Assembly (NCBI RefSeq): GCF_025787225.1
Contig: NZ_CP090958.1
Span: 1,145,856-1,209,855 of the forward strand
Direction of reading: 5' to 3'
DNA length: 64,000 nt
Source: Saxibacter everestensis
Lineage (GTDB): Bacteria > Actinomycetota > Actinomycetes > Actinomycetales > Brevibacteriaceae
In this document: in pieces, positions 26,514 through 35,325 of the stretch
How the letters are laid out: the number at the start of each line of letters is the position of its first letter
Numbering within the stretch: the first letter of the stretch is position 1
Made by a program: the position numbers and the translations under genes
The notes under the pieces: model-generated
The model's database searches: none
Seen by the model: only the letters and a program-made list of their open reading frames with translations
Told to the model about the DNA's origin: nothing

Positions 26514-27372
26514 AGTGCGAACAGTGACCGAACCGATGTCCACAGCGCCAACGCTCGACGGGGCAGACGGCGGCGCGGGGCGGCCAGTCCATGCGACTTC
26601 TCTAGCCAGTCGGCTCGGATGGCGGGTTTGGGCTCCGCCGGCGATCACCTTCCTCGCGGTCGGCCTCCTCTGGCAGATCGTTGCGCTCGCCAACCCCTTC
26701 GTTATCCCCACGATCGACGCCATCGCCGCCAGTATTGCCGCTGACCCCCAGATGTACTGGTCAAACCTCTTGGTAACGCTGCTGGAGGTCGCGGTCGGTG
26801 CCGGTGCCGGAATCGTCGCAGGCTTCCTGCTCGCCGTTGTGATGGCCGAGTTCGAAATCATGGAGCGAGCGATGATGCCGCTCTTCGTGGTGATCATGGT
26901 TACCCCGATCGTTGCGATCGCCCCGGCCCTCGTCGTCGCCTTCGGGTTCGGTATGGCTCCGAAGTTCATCGTGACTGGGCTCGTGGTCTTTTTCCCGATG
27001 CTCGTCAACTCGCTGGCGGGGTTGAGAGACGTGGATGTGCGCGCCCTCGATGTCCTGCGGACGCTGCACGCCAGCAGGTGGGAGATCTTCAGGGACTTGA
27101 GGTTCCCGGGGTCGATGCCGTTCGTCTTTGCCGGTCTGCGCGTGTCGCTTCCGCTCGCGATCGTAGGAGCCGCTGTCGCGGAGTTCGTTGCTGCCGGCCA
27201 GCAGGCGGGCCTCGGATCGCTGGTCACGATTTCAGCAGCGCAGGCGAACCTGCCGGTCACTTGGGCGAGCATAGCGCTCCTGTGCGTCATGGGGATCGTC
27301 CTTGTGGCACTGCTGGCTCTCGTCAAGAAGCGCACCCTGTGGTGGAGCGACGAAAACACCGTCGCCCGCTAA
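26506..27372 (+). CDS. ABC transporter permease, SsuC/TauC-like
   Basis: A 288-residue membrane protein with six helices after a hydrophilic N-terminus of about 40 residues. The EAA-type loop is DVRALDVLRTLHASRWEIFRDLRFPGSMPFVFAGLRVS. It overlaps the ATPase gene by eight bases. As a homodimer it would form the channel for the cluster's substrate. Confidence 0.9.
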   Translation: MSEVRTVTEPMSTAPTLDGADGGAGRPVHATSLASRLGWRVWAPPAITFLAVGLLWQIVALANPFVIPTIDAIAASIAADPQMYWSNLLVTLLEVAVGAGAGIVAGFLLAVVMAEFEIMERAMMPLFVVIMVTPIVAIAPALVVAFGFGMAPKFIVTGLVVFFPMLVNSLAGLRDVDVRALDVLRTLHASRWEIFRDLRFPGSMPFVFAGLRVSLPLAIVGAAVAEFVAAGQQAGLGSLVTISAAQANLPVTWASIALLCVMGIVLVALLALVKKRTLWWSDENTVAR

Positions 27373-27418
27373 GCCTCCCCACACTTTGGGGAAAGTAACT
27401 GATTGAAAGGTAAGTGGC

Positions 27419-28780
27419 ATGAAACAGCTACGCTTTGGCCTGTTTGAAAACGCGCAGGCAAACGACTCGGGGACTGCGACGTGGCGGCATCCTGACAACG
27501 AACGCGACCACTTCGACTCGCTCGACTACTGGCGCAATATCGCTCGCATCTGCGAGGACGCGCAGTTCGACTTTGTCTTCCTTGCTGATGCATGGGGCTG
27601 GTCGGAGATCGACGGATCCCGTCCGGACATCTGTTCAGAGGAAGCGCTCGACCTGCCGCGTCTCGATCCTGCGGTGGTCGCGGCCGCGATGGCGGCCGAG
27701 ACCGAGAAGCTAGGCCTGGTCATCACCGGTTCAACCCTTCTTGAGCAGCCGTACGCTTTCGCCCGCCGCATGGCGACGCTGGACCACATCTCGGCCGGAC
27801 GCATCGGCTGGAATGTGGTCACGACGGGCACCGCCGAGACCGCCGCGAGCGCTTTCGGCATCCCGATGGTCGCTCATGACGAGCGCTACAACATGGCCGA
27901 TGACTTCATGGAAGTCGTCTACAAACTGTGGGAAGGAAGCTGGGAGCCCGACGCCATTGAACGGGATAAGTCCGGTCGATTCGCCGACCCCGCAAAGGTG
28001 CACCGCATTGAGCATGAGGGTCCGTACTTCCGGTCCTCCGGCTACGGGAACACGTCATATTCCCCGCAGGGGACCCCTGTCTTGTTCCAGGCAGGCACCT
28101 CCGAGCGAGGCCGTCAATTCGGTGGCCGGCACGGCGAGTGCATCTTCCTCGGTGGCTCATCCATCGAAAAGATGGCCGAGCAAGTCAAGGCGATCAGGGC
28201 CGAGGCTGTCTCCGCAGGACGCGAACCAGATTCGGTGAAGCTGATGGCGTCGTTCTCTTATGTGGTCGGCGAGACTCGCGAAGAAGCGCAGGAGAAGTTT
28301 GAAGCAATTCTGGCCGCGCAGGACCCGGGAGTCGCCGTGGCGTCCTACGCGATGTTCACCGGTCTCGACCTGTCGGCTTACGATCCGCGGACACCGATGA
28401 CGGACTTGCACACCGAGTTGTCACAGACGCAGGTCACCCGCTTCGCCGGCCTGACCGTAGGGGACGTGCTCAAGGACTGGCACGCGTTCGGCGTGCGCGG
28501 AAAGCCGGTCGTCGGCACTGCGGAAGACGTCGCCGATGCCATCGTCGATCGTGCAGAAGGTGCTGATCTCGACGGCTTCCTGATCACCCCGATCGTGCAG
28601 CCTGCCTCGACGATCGACTTCGTCGAACACGTACTCCCAATCCTTCGTGAGCGCGGAATCGCGCCCAGCGGCTACGGGCAGACTACGCTGCGTGAACGGC
28701 TGCTGGGTTCTACGTCCGCTGTGCTCCGTGACGATCATCCTGGCGCCCTGTTCCGCTCATACTCACCCGTCGTGGCATAG
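27419..28780 (+). CDS. LLM-class FMN-dependent monooxygenase (NtaA/SnaA/DszA family)
   Basis: A 453-residue luciferase-like TIM-barrel enzyme. Family features: LDYWRNIARICEDAQFDFVFLAD, TGSTLLEQPYAFARRMATLDHISAGRIGWNVVTT, AASAFG, WEPDAI, SPQGTPVLFQAGTSERGRQFG and DFVEHVLPILRERG. Members use FMNH2 from a separate reductase and O2 to oxidise compounds such as nitrilotriacetate, dibenzothiophene sulfone or alkyl sulfonates. AAAGG precedes the ATG by eight bases. The cluster supplies importer, reductase and FMN, so this is the catabolic core; its substrate is not readable. Confidence 0.92.
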   Translation: MKQLRFGLFENAQANDSGTATWRHPDNERDHFDSLDYWRNIARICEDAQFDFVFLADAWGWSEIDGSRPDICSEEALDLPRLDPAVVAAAMAAETEKLGLVITGSTLLEQPYAFARRMATLDHISAGRIGWNVVTTGTAETAASAFGIPMVAHDERYNMADDFMEVVYKLWEGSWEPDAIERDKSGRFADPAKVHRIEHEGPYFRSSGYGNTSYSPQGTPVLFQAGTSERGRQFGGRHGECIFLGGSSIEKMAEQVKAIRAEAVSAGREPDSVKLMASFSYVVGETREEAQEKFEAILAAQDPGVAVASYAMFTGLDLSAYDPRTPMTDLHTELSQTQVTRFAGLTVGDVLKDWHAFGVRGKPVVGTAEDVADAIVDRAEGADLDGFLITPIVQPASTIDFVEHVLPILRERGIAPSGYGQTTLRERLLGSTSAVLRDDHPGALFRSYSPVVA

Positions 28781-28790
28781 CGGAGGTTGC

Positions 28791-28830
28791 GACGCCTGCC
28801 TGACGCCTTGGCGCTGAGGTCTCAGGCGTC
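28791..28830. terminator. Bidirectional hairpin between convergent monooxygenase and PadR genes
   Basis: GACGCCTG at 28791-28798 pairs with CAGGCGTC at 28823-28830, starting 10 bases after the monooxygenase stop and reaching into the PadR 3' end. The loop is long and has further GC pairing. A shared terminator is likely but lacks a T-tract. Confidence 0.4.
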
Positions 28831-29397
28831 GGCTTCGCCAGCAAACGTGTACGCGCCGTCCAGTAACCTCTCGCGGAGCTCGACCGTCCATTGCTGTTCG
28901 CCACGTAACCGCCCGATCGACAACTCAAAGATCTCTCGAACGTACGAGGGCGTCGAAGCCGAGCGAGCGACGTCGACGATGTTGTACTGGTTGCTCACAA
29001 TCCGGGTATCGATCTCTCGGATTCGGTGCTCAAGCGCGTCGATGACTTCCTTGCGACTGAGCCAGTACATAAACGACGTCAGCGCCATGACCGGTTTCAG
29101 GTCGAAGGTCTCCACCGTCCACAGAGCCTTGCGCAGCAGCTTGAAGAACTCGACGTCTCCTTCCGGCGTTGTCTTGTACGTCGTGCGTTCAGGCCGGTTG
29201 CCCTCGGTCTCGGTGCCCGACTCCTGAACATAGCCGTCGTTCTTCAGCGAGCGGAGAGCGTTGTAAATCGAGCCAGGCTGGATGTTCGCCCATTCGTCGA
29301 CGTGCCAGGACAAGAGCTCACGGCGCAAGAAGTAGCCGTGCACCGGCTGGAATTGATGCACGGCGCCCAGTACGACGAGGCGAGTGGTGTTTGACAA
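28822..29397 (-). CDS. PadR-family transcriptional regulator
   Basis: A 191-residue protein with the PadR winged helix: LVVLGAVHQFQPVHGYFLRRELLSW, IQPGSIYNALRSLKNDGYVQE and the RTTYKTTPEGDVEFFKLL wing, followed by a helical C-terminal dimerisation domain (VIDALEHRIREIDTRI). It is divergent from the flavin reductase and inside the monooxygenase cluster, so it probably represses both transcription units until an aromatic or related ligand appears. Confidence 0.9.
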   Translation of the reverse strand: MSNTTRLVVLGAVHQFQPVHGYFLRRELLSWHVDEWANIQPGSIYNALRSLKNDGYVQESGTETEGNRPERTTYKTTPEGDVEFFKLLRKALWTVETFDLKPVMALTSFMYWLSRKEVIDALEHRIREIDTRIVSNQYNIVDVARSASTPSYVREIFELSIGRLRGEQQWTVELRERLLDGAYTFAGEADA

Positions 29398-29515
29398 GAT
29401 CTCCCCCTACTGACAACAACTATCGCCAAAATCTACTTGCTCCGCTTAGACAATGTCGAATATGATCGTCCCATATAATCAAACTTGAGTATTTAGCCCT
29501 TCGAGGAGACATGCC

Positions 29516-30019
29516 ATGGCAGTTCAGTTGCAGAAGCAGACAGCGGACATGCAGCTGGCCCTGCGTCAGGCGCTATCGCTCTTTCCCACCGGGGTCGTCG
29601 CTGCGTGCGCGCTCATCGACGGATCGCCGGTTGGCATGTCGATGAATTCGTTCACCTCGGTTTCCCTGGATCCGCCGCTCGTGAGCATTTGCGTCGCTCG
29701 GACGTCGACCACATGGCCGATACTCAAGACGAGCGATCGCTTGGGATTGAGCGTTCTTGGCGCGCAGCAGAGCGCGCTGTGCCGCCGTTTGGCCTCGCGC
29801 TCCCAGGAGCGTTTCGAGTCGGGGGAGTGGCAGGCACGCGAGTCCGGCGCGGTCCTCCTCAACGACGCGACGCTGTGGCTGGAGTGCGAGCAGTACGCTT
29901 CCGTCGATGGCGGAGACCATGAGGTGATTCTGCTAGAAGTCGTCGATTCGGAGCTGTTCCCCGACGTGAAGCCGCTGATCTTCCATCAGAGTAAGTTCCA
30001 TGAACTTCAAGCGCATTAG
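29516..30019 (+). CDS. Flavin reductase (FMN reductase, DIM6/NtaB family)
   Basis: A 167-residue split-barrel flavoprotein with LFPTGVVAACALIDGSPVGMSMNSFTSVSLDPPLVSICVARTSTTWPIL, FGLSVLGAQQ-like (LGLSVLGAQQSALCRRLA) and HEVILLEVVDSEL. It should reduce FMN with NAD(P)H and hand FMNH2 to the LLM monooxygenase. The ATG follows GAGGAG. Its stop codon is the first base pair of a hairpin that contains the start of the riboflavin kinase gene. Confidence 0.9.
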   Translation: MAVQLQKQTADMQLALRQALSLFPTGVVAACALIDGSPVGMSMNSFTSVSLDPPLVSICVARTSTTWPILKTSDRLGLSVLGAQQSALCRRLASRSQERFESGEWQARESGAVLLNDATLWLECEQYASVDGGDHEVILLEVVDSELFPDVKPLIFHQSKFHELQAH

Positions 30020-30048
30020 CCGGAAGAATACCGGATGATTCTTCCGGC
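30019..30048 (+). promoter_or_regulatory. Hairpin enclosing the riboflavin kinase start codon
   Basis: GCCGGAAGAAT at 30019-30029 is perfectly complementary to 30038-30048. The eight-base loop ends with the ATG (30035-30037), and the only ribosome site, GGAAG, is inside the 5' arm. The hairpin begins at the upstream stop codon. A ribosome finishing the reductase would open it, so tight translational coupling is the simplest reading. Confidence 0.65.
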
Positions 30049-30433
30049 TGGCCCCGCCTCATTTGGCGGTCTCATCGTCGGCGGCCACGGCCGGGGGCGA
30101 GGCTTAGGGTTTCCGACCGCGAACATCTACGTCATTGGCGATTCGGGCGTTCCCGTCGACGGTGTCTACTCCTGCATTGTGGCTTTGGCATCACGCGATT
30201 CCACGTTTGGCGCGACTACGAGCATAGGACGCAACCCGACGTTCAGCGATGTCCAGGAGCGGCGCATCGAAGCATACATCCATGACCTCAGCGATGACAT
30301 CTACGGCGAGCGGATCGACGTGTGGGTCATCGAGCGCTTAAGAGAAATGGACCGTTTCGATTCGGTTGATGAGCTCGTTCGGCAAACGGGACGGGACATC
30401 GAGCGCTCGCGAGTGCGACTGCGGGAGGTCTAG
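30035..30433 (+). CDS. Stand-alone riboflavin kinase (flavokinase domain of RibF)
   Basis: A 132-residue protein matching only the C-terminal kinase half of bacterial RibF: GHGRGRGLGFPTANI (riboflavin/ATP loop with PTAN), VDGVYSCIV, SIGRNPTF, RIEAYIHDLSDDIYGERIDV and the final FDSVDELVRQTGRDIERSR. The FAD-synthetase half is missing, so it would make FMN but not FAD. That fits an FMN-only pathway: kinase supplies FMN, the preceding reductase makes FMNH2, and the LLM enzyme consumes it. The housekeeping RibF is presumably elsewhere in the genome. Confidence 0.85.
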   Translation: MILPAGPASFGGLIVGGHGRGRGLGFPTANIYVIGDSGVPVDGVYSCIVALASRDSTFGATTSIGRNPTFSDVQERRIEAYIHDLSDDIYGERIDVWVIERLREMDRFDSVDELVRQTGRDIERSRVRLREV

Positions 30434-30494
30434 ATTCGCGTTGACTTCTCTGACCATGCCGGAACATGAGCCCGCGCCCGTCTGGATGCACGTC

Positions 30495-32369
30495 TTATCC
30501 GGATGCCTGCGTAGCTTCCTGGCCCAGCGCGGTGACGAGGCGGACAGCGCCCTTGTCGGCGGATTGGGCGAATGCAGCGTAGGCACGCAGCGCGTTGCTC
30601 ACTGGCCTGGTTCTGTTTTGGGGTTGGTAGCCGTTTGCCGCGACGATGGCGGCTCGGCGGGTCTCCAGGTCGTCGCTGTCGACATCGAGGGTGATGCGTC
30701 GAGCGCGGATGTCGATGGTGATGAGGTCGCCGTCTTCGACGAGCGCGATGGGTCCGCCGGCGGCTGCCTCGGGTGAGACGTGACCGATGGCGAGCCCGGA
30801 GCTGCCGCCGGAGAAGCGGCCGTCGGTGACGAGCGCGCAGACATCCCCGAGCCCGCGGCCTTTGAGGAATGACGTCGGGTACAGCATCTCCTGCATTCCC
30901 GGTCCGCCGCGTGGTCCCTCGTACCGAACGACGAGGACGTCCCCGGCCGTGATCCGGCCGCCGAGGATTGCGTCGACGGCGTCCTCCTGCGATTCCACGA
31001 CGACGGCAGGGCCGGTGAACCGCAAGCGTGCGGGGTCCACGCCTGCGGTCTTGACGACGCTCCCGTCGGGGGCGAGGTTTCCGGCGAGGATGGCGAGACC
31101 GCCGTCGGTGCTGTGTGCGTGCGGGACGGAGCGAATGCACCCGTGCTCGGCGTCCAGATCGAGCGCCTCCCATCGCTCGGATTGGGAGAATGCAGTGGCG
31201 GAGCGGCGTCCTCCGGGGGCAGCATGGAACAGCGTGATCGCCTCCCGGCTGGGCGTGGCGCCGCGCACGTCCCACCGGTTGAGCCAGCCGCGCAGGTCAG
31301 TGCTGTGCACGGAGCGGACGTCGTGGCTGAGCATCCCCGCTCGGTCGAGCTCGCCGAGAATCGCCGGGACGCCGCCGGCGCGGTGGACGTCCTCGACGAG
31401 GTAGGGACCGTTGGGTGCGACTTTGCTCAGGCACGGGGTCGCGCGGGAAATCCGGTCGATGTCGTCGACGGTGAAGTCGAGTCCCGCCTCGTGTGCGGCG
31501 GCCAGGAGGTGCAGGATCGTGTTGGTCGATCCGCCCATGGCGATGTCCATGGCCATGGCATTGCCGAAGGCGGGCCGATTCGCGATTGCGCGGGGCAGCG
31601 CTGACTCATCACCCCCGGTGTAGTAGGCGCGGATGAGGTCCATAACGGTGGCGCCGGCCTGCTGGTACAGGGAGCGGCGATCGGTGTGGGTGGCAAGGGT
31701 GGTGCCGTTGCCAGGCAGGGCCAAGCCCAGTGCCTCGGTGAGGCAGTTCATCGAGTTGGCCGTGAACATTCCCGAGCACGATCCGCAGGTCGGGCAGGCG
31801 TTCTCCTCGACGCGGAGCAGGTCCGCGTCGGAGACCTGTGGGTCGGCGGCGGCCGCCATCGGCGAGATCAGGTTCAGCCGTGCGCGCACCGTGCCGTCGA
31901 CGAGCGTCGCCGTGCCGCCCTCCATCGGTCCGCCGGAGACGAAGACGGTGGGGATGTTGAGCCGCAGGGCGGCCATGAGCATACCGGGGGTGATCTTGTC
32001 GCAGTTCGAGATGCACACCAGCGCGTCGGCGCAGTGCGCGTTCACCATGTACTCAACGGAGTCAGCGATCAGATCGCGCGAGGGCAACGAGTAGAGCATG
32101 CCGCCGTGCCCCATCGCGATTCCGTCGTCGACCGCTATCGTGTTGAACTCCCGAGGGATGCCACCGGACGCAGAGATCGCCTCCGAGACGATGCGCCCCA
32201 CGGGGGCGAGGTGAGTGTGGCCGGGGACGAACTCGGTAAAGCTGTTCGCGACGGCGACCAGAGGCTTGCCGATATCCGACCCGGCGACGCCGGCCGCACG
32301 GAGAAGCGCGCGAGCTCCTGCCATGTTTCGACCGTGGGTGACCGTCCGTGAGCGTAAGGGAATCGTCAT
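30495..32369 (-). CDS. ilvD: Dihydroxy-acid dehydratase
   Basis: A full-length (624-residue) IlvD of branched-chain amino-acid synthesis, converting dihydroxy acids to 2-keto acids. Motifs: [15 protein letters not shown] start, [55 protein letters not shown] (Fe-S cysteines), [18 protein letters not shown] and [13 protein letters not shown]. It is divergent from an XRE regulator and unrelated in function to the monooxygenase genes, although it too lies between the 70-bp repeats. Confidence 0.95.
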   Translation of the reverse strand: MTIPLRSRTVTHGRNMAGARALLRAAGVAGSDIGKPLVAVANSFTEFVPGHTHLAPVGRIVSEAISASGGIPREFNTIAVDDGIAMGHGGMLYSLPSRDLIADSVEYMVNAHCADALVCISNCDKITPGMLMAALRLNIPTVFVSGGPMEGGTATLVDGTVRARLNLISPMAAAADPQVSDADLLRVEENACPTCGSCSGMFTANSMNCLTEALGLALPGNGTTLATHTDRRSLYQQAGATVMDLIRAYYTGGDESALPRAIANRPAFGNAMAMDIAMGGSTNTILHLLAAAHEAGLDFTVDDIDRISRATPCLSKVAPNGPYLVEDVHRAGGVPAILGELDRAGMLSHDVRSVHSTDLRGWLNRWDVRGATPSREAITLFHAAPGGRRSATAFSQSERWEALDLDAEHGCIRSVPHAHSTDGGLAILAGNLAPDGSVVKTAGVDPARLRFTGPAVVVESQEDAVDAILGGRITAGDVLVVRYEGPRGGPGMQEMLYPTSFLKGRGLGDVCALVTDGRFSGGSSGLAIGHVSPEAAAGGPIALVEDGDLITIDIRARRITLDVDSDDLETRRAAIVAANGYQPQNRTRPVSNALRAYAAFAQSADKGAVRLVTALGQEATQASG

Positions 32370-32417
32370 GGATCCAGTAGGCCATCATTTTGCGCACCGA
32401 GGGAGACGCCGCTTGTA

Positions 32418-32436
32418 CTAGTAGTGACGCTACTAG
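32418..32436. promoter_or_regulatory. Perfect dyad operator before the XRE regulator
   Basis: CTAGTAG at 32418-32424 and CTACTAG at 32430-32436 form a perfect inverted repeat with a five-base spacer, ending nine bases before the ATG at 32446. It overlaps the likely -10 (TACTAG), fitting autoregulation and possibly leaderless transcription. Confidence 0.6.
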
Positions 32437-32445
32437 GATGGCGTC

Positions 32446-33270
32446 ATGAGCGATGAGGCCCGTCGAACCGAGCTTGGCGATTTCCTCCGCAGCCGCCGCG
32501 GTTCCCTGGCCCGACAGGATTTCGGCCTACCGGAGCTGGCGCGGCAGCGCACGGGTGGGCTGCGCCGGGAAGAGGTCGCGACCTTCGCCGGGGTCAGCGT
32601 CACTTGGTTCACCTGGCTGGAGCAGGGCCGCGATGTCCATCCCTCACGCCAGGTGCTCACCGCGCTTGCCCGGGCGTTGCGGTTGACAGAGTCCGAGTCG
32701 AACTACCTGCTGTCGTTGGGCGGGTTTGTGCCGAGCACGCCCTCGGCGGCTGACGGTGGCGACGTCGCACCTCCTCATACGCAACGCCTGCTCGACAGCC
32801 TTTGGTATCCCGCGTTCGCGGTCGCCTCGGACTGGACGATCGCAGGCTGGAACCGCGCCTACGCGGCGCTCTACTCCCGTGTCGAGACGCTCGCACGGGA
32901 GGACCGGAACCTGCTCTGGCTAGTTTTCACCGACCCGCACCTGCGCGACATGCTGCCCAACTGGGAGGCTGACAGCAGGCACTTCGTCGCGGAGTTCCGT
33001 GCCGAATCCGGTCCGCTTCTCGGCTCGAACGCCCACTCCACCCTCATCGCACGTGTGAGCGAGGCCAGCGCCGAGTTCCGCGAGCAATGGCAAGACCTCG
33101 GCGTGGAACGCTTCGCCTCCCGCCGCCGCCGGTTCCACCACCCGCAGGCCGGGGTGCTGGAGTTCGAACACCACCGCCTCGTCCCCTCTGACCACCCCGA
33201 CTTGCACATCGTCGTTTACCTCCCTGATCACGGGAGCAGTACCGCGGACTGGTTCCAAAATCCCGGTTGA
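32446..33270 (+). CDS. XRE-family regulator with MmyB-like ligand domain
   Basis: A 274-residue protein with an N-terminal XRE helix-turn-helix (LGDFLRSRRGSL, GLRREEVATFAGVSVTWFTWLEQGRDVHPSRQVLTALARAL) and a C-terminal MmyB-like domain (YPAFAVASDWTIAGWNRAYAALY, NLLWLVFTDPHLRDMLPNWE, FRHPQAGVLEFEHHRL-type segment). MmyB domains are thought to bind fatty-acid-like or other small ligands. It typically controls a divergent or adjacent oxidoreductase; here the neighbours are ilvD and a gene-free stretch. Confidence 0.9.
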   Translation: MSDEARRTELGDFLRSRRGSLARQDFGLPELARQRTGGLRREEVATFAGVSVTWFTWLEQGRDVHPSRQVLTALARALRLTESESNYLLSLGGFVPSTPSAADGGDVAPPHTQRLLDSLWYPAFAVASDWTIAGWNRAYAALYSRVETLAREDRNLLWLVFTDPHLRDMLPNWEADSRHFVAEFRAESGPLLGSNAHSTLIARVSEASAEFREQWQDLGVERFASRRRRFHHPQAGVLEFEHHRLVPSDHPDLHIVVYLPDHGSSTADWFQNPG

Positions 33271-33764
33271 GGCTGAGAGCTAGGAGTGTCGCTTTCCGTC
33301 AGCGATCTTAACGACGACGTAACACTGGCCAACGAAACGTGTTCCGGTCGTGCTATCCCTGTGACGGTTTCTGTTGAGAGGCGACACTTTGTTTGTGTCG
33401 GCGCTCGCTCTGCATGACCTGACCGATGAGATCCCGCGCGGTAGCGATATCGCGATTCCACGCGGGGCGCACCCAATGACGGTCCACCTTGCCCCTATCA
33501 CCGGTAGGCGATCCGAGTTCCGTCCGGCGAGATCGACGCATTCGAGAACAACGGATCAGCGAAGAACCTCCTCCACGCCGATCAGCTTCGGAAGGGACGC
33601 CTGGCTCGGTACCGTGGTCAGTCATCCAGTGCTCCCATCATGAGCGGCAGTATCACGTGTTCGAGGCGAGCCTCCGCGCCGGGACGGACCGTCGCCTGAA
33701 ATCAACCAGACACCCTGCCCCTGCGGCACACTCAACCTGGAACGATGTGACTCACGTCACAAGC
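33271..33764. other. Gene-free interval before the MerR gene
   Basis: About 490 bases without a supported gene. It contains a small hairpin (CGACAC/GTGTCG near 33384-33401) and GTGAC-TCAC-GTCAC at 33747-33760. Open frames here have no ribosome sites or family resemblance. Confidence 0.4.
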
Positions 33765-33795
33765 TTGACCATGCCCCAAGGTCATGGTCTGCACT
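33765..33795 (+). promoter_or_regulatory. MerR-type promoter with 19-bp spacer and dyad
   Basis: TTGACC (33765-33770) as -35 is separated by 19 bases from TGCACT (33790-33795) as -10. The spacer region carries the dyad GACCATG (33767-33773) / CATGGTC (33783-33789). A long spacer holding the operator is the hallmark of MerR-activated promoters. The MerR gene starts at 33844. Confidence 0.6.
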
Positions 33796-33843
33796 GGTAT
33801 CAGTCGGCATTCCGCCGGCGATTGTCGAGAGAGGGGACAGGCC

Positions 33844-34581
33844 GTGCCATGGAGCACCCGTCAGATCGCTGAACTCGCCGGCACCACGGTGAAGGCGGTT
33901 CGGCACTATCACCAGGTCGGTCTACTCGAGGAGCCCGAACGCGCGGTCAATGGGTATAAGCGCTATGAAGTTGCGCATTTGATCCGGCTGCTGCGAATCA
34001 AGCGGCTGATTGATCTCGGCGTGCCGCTGTCCCAGATCGCTGCCATGGGAGCGGCGGAGGAACACCCGGAGGAGGCGCTGCGGTTACTTGATGCCGAACT
34101 CGGAGCCAGCATCGAGCGACTGCAAAGGGTCAGAGCCGAACTCGCGGTGATCCTTCGCCACCAGGCGCCGATCGACCTGCCGCCGGGATTCAGCAAGGTT
34201 GCCGGCGATCTCAGTGACGCCGACCGCGCACTCGTCCTGATCTACTCCCGGGTGTTCGAACCGACGGCGATGGACAGTCTTCACGACTTGCTGGCGTCTC
34301 CCCGAAGTTCCGCGGACGAGGATTTCGACGCACTGCGCGCCGATGCTGACGAGGCCACCCGGCAAGAGCTGGCAGAGCGTTTCGCCCCGCAGATCCGTCG
34401 CCTCACAGTGGAGCACCCCTGGCTCGAAAAACCAGCCCTTCGCGCGCAGTACGGATCGGCATCCGGCGAGAGCATCGTCGTCCAGGCGATCGCCGATCTG
34501 TACAACCCGGCTCAACTCGATGTGCTCCAGCGGGTGCATCGGATCCTGCAGGGCGAGGCGGAGAGCGATTCGGACCAGTGA
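33844..34581 (+). CDS. MerR-family transcriptional regulator
   Basis: The GTG at 33844 follows AGAGGGGAC and gives a 245-residue protein starting with the MerR HTH (STRQIAELAGTTVKAVRHYHQVGLLEEPERAVNGYKRYEVAHLIRLLRIKRLIDLGVPLSQIAAM), then a coiled coil (about residues 80-105) and an effector-like C-terminal domain. It overlaps the GPP34 gene by four bases. It likely controls itself and the two downstream genes through the promoter at 33765. Confidence 0.9.
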   Translation: MPWSTRQIAELAGTTVKAVRHYHQVGLLEEPERAVNGYKRYEVAHLIRLLRIKRLIDLGVPLSQIAAMGAAEEHPEEALRLLDAELGASIERLQRVRAELAVILRHQAPIDLPPGFSKVAGDLSDADRALVLIYSRVFEPTAMDSLHDLLASPRSSADEDFDALRADADEATRQELAERFAPQIRRLTVEHPWLEKPALRAQYGSASGESIVVQAIADLYNPAQLDVLQRVHRILQGEAESDSDQ

Positions 34582-35195
34582 ACGGCGAAACGGTGCAGGG
34601 CGAGATGTTGATCGTCGAGGACCTGATGCTGCTGTTGCTCGACGACGCCACGGGATCGATCGCCGTGGCGGGAACCCTGTTCTACACCCTCGGTGGTGCA
34701 ATGCTGGTCGACTTAGCACTCCGTGGCCAGGTCGAGTTCGATGACACCCGTGCAGGGTCGAGCGGCGCCAAGGTGCATGCAGTCGCGGGTGATCCGCCCT
34801 CGGATCCACTGTTGCAATCCGCTCTCGCGAGAGTCGCACGGCGACCCCGGGACGTCCAGACGCTGCTGCTCGAGGTCGGCGCCGGCCTCTATGACCCTGT
34901 GATCGACCGGCTCCTGGAGCGCGGCCTCATCCGTCGAGATAGCAAGCGCGCGCTGAGTGTGTTTCGGATGACGAGCCTGACGATCAACGACACGCGGCAC
35001 GAGGCCGAGCTCCTGGAGAGGGTGCGCGCCGTGCTGGAGGACGGCGAGAGCCCGGATGCCCGTACCGCGGCGATGATCGGGCTGCTGTCCTCGAGCGGCG
35101 CCCTGCCGACCCTCCACCCAGCTATCACGTGGACGACAGCAGTCCACGAGCGTGCGAAGGACTTGAGAACGGCAGCTGGTCGGCCACCGCCGTGA
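34578..35195 (+). CDS. GPP34-family (Golgi phosphoprotein 3-like) protein
   Basis: A 205-residue protein with the GPP34 pattern: LIVEDLMLLLLDDATGSIAVAG at the N-terminus, LGGAMLVDLALRGQVEFDD, a middle L-x-x-G-L-I-R (LLERGLIRRD) and C-terminal RTAAMIGLLSSSGAL. In eukaryotes the family binds phosphoinositides at the Golgi; in actinomycetes members are common but of unknown function, perhaps membrane-surface proteins. Coupled to MerR upstream and a membrane protein downstream. Confidence 0.85.
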   Translation: MNGETVQGEMLIVEDLMLLLLDDATGSIAVAGTLFYTLGGAMLVDLALRGQVEFDDTRAGSSGAKVHAVAGDPPSDPLLQSALARVARRPRDVQTLLLEVGAGLYDPVIDRLLERGLIRRDSKRALSVFRMTSLTINDTRHEAELLERVRAVLEDGESPDARTAAMIGLLSSSGALPTLHPAITWTTAVHERAKDLRTAAGRPPP

Positions 35196-35325
35196 GTACA
35201 GCGGTGTCCCGGACTATCGCGGCGACTGCAGGCGGTGGCGCAGTCACCGTGGGTGCCGTCGCCGGGAACTGAGACGACGACCGTTAGCACCACCACCACC
35301 GACCGTCCACAGAAAAGAGAGCTTG

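Noticed and set aside
25626-27359. 577-residue minus-strand frame opposite the ABC importer
   Set aside because: Long only because of high GC; the plus strand carries complete ATPase and permease motifs.
29981-30060. Possible FMN riboswitch near the flavin genes
   Set aside because: The sequence forms a single simple hairpin; the multi-helix FMN aptamer consensus is not present.
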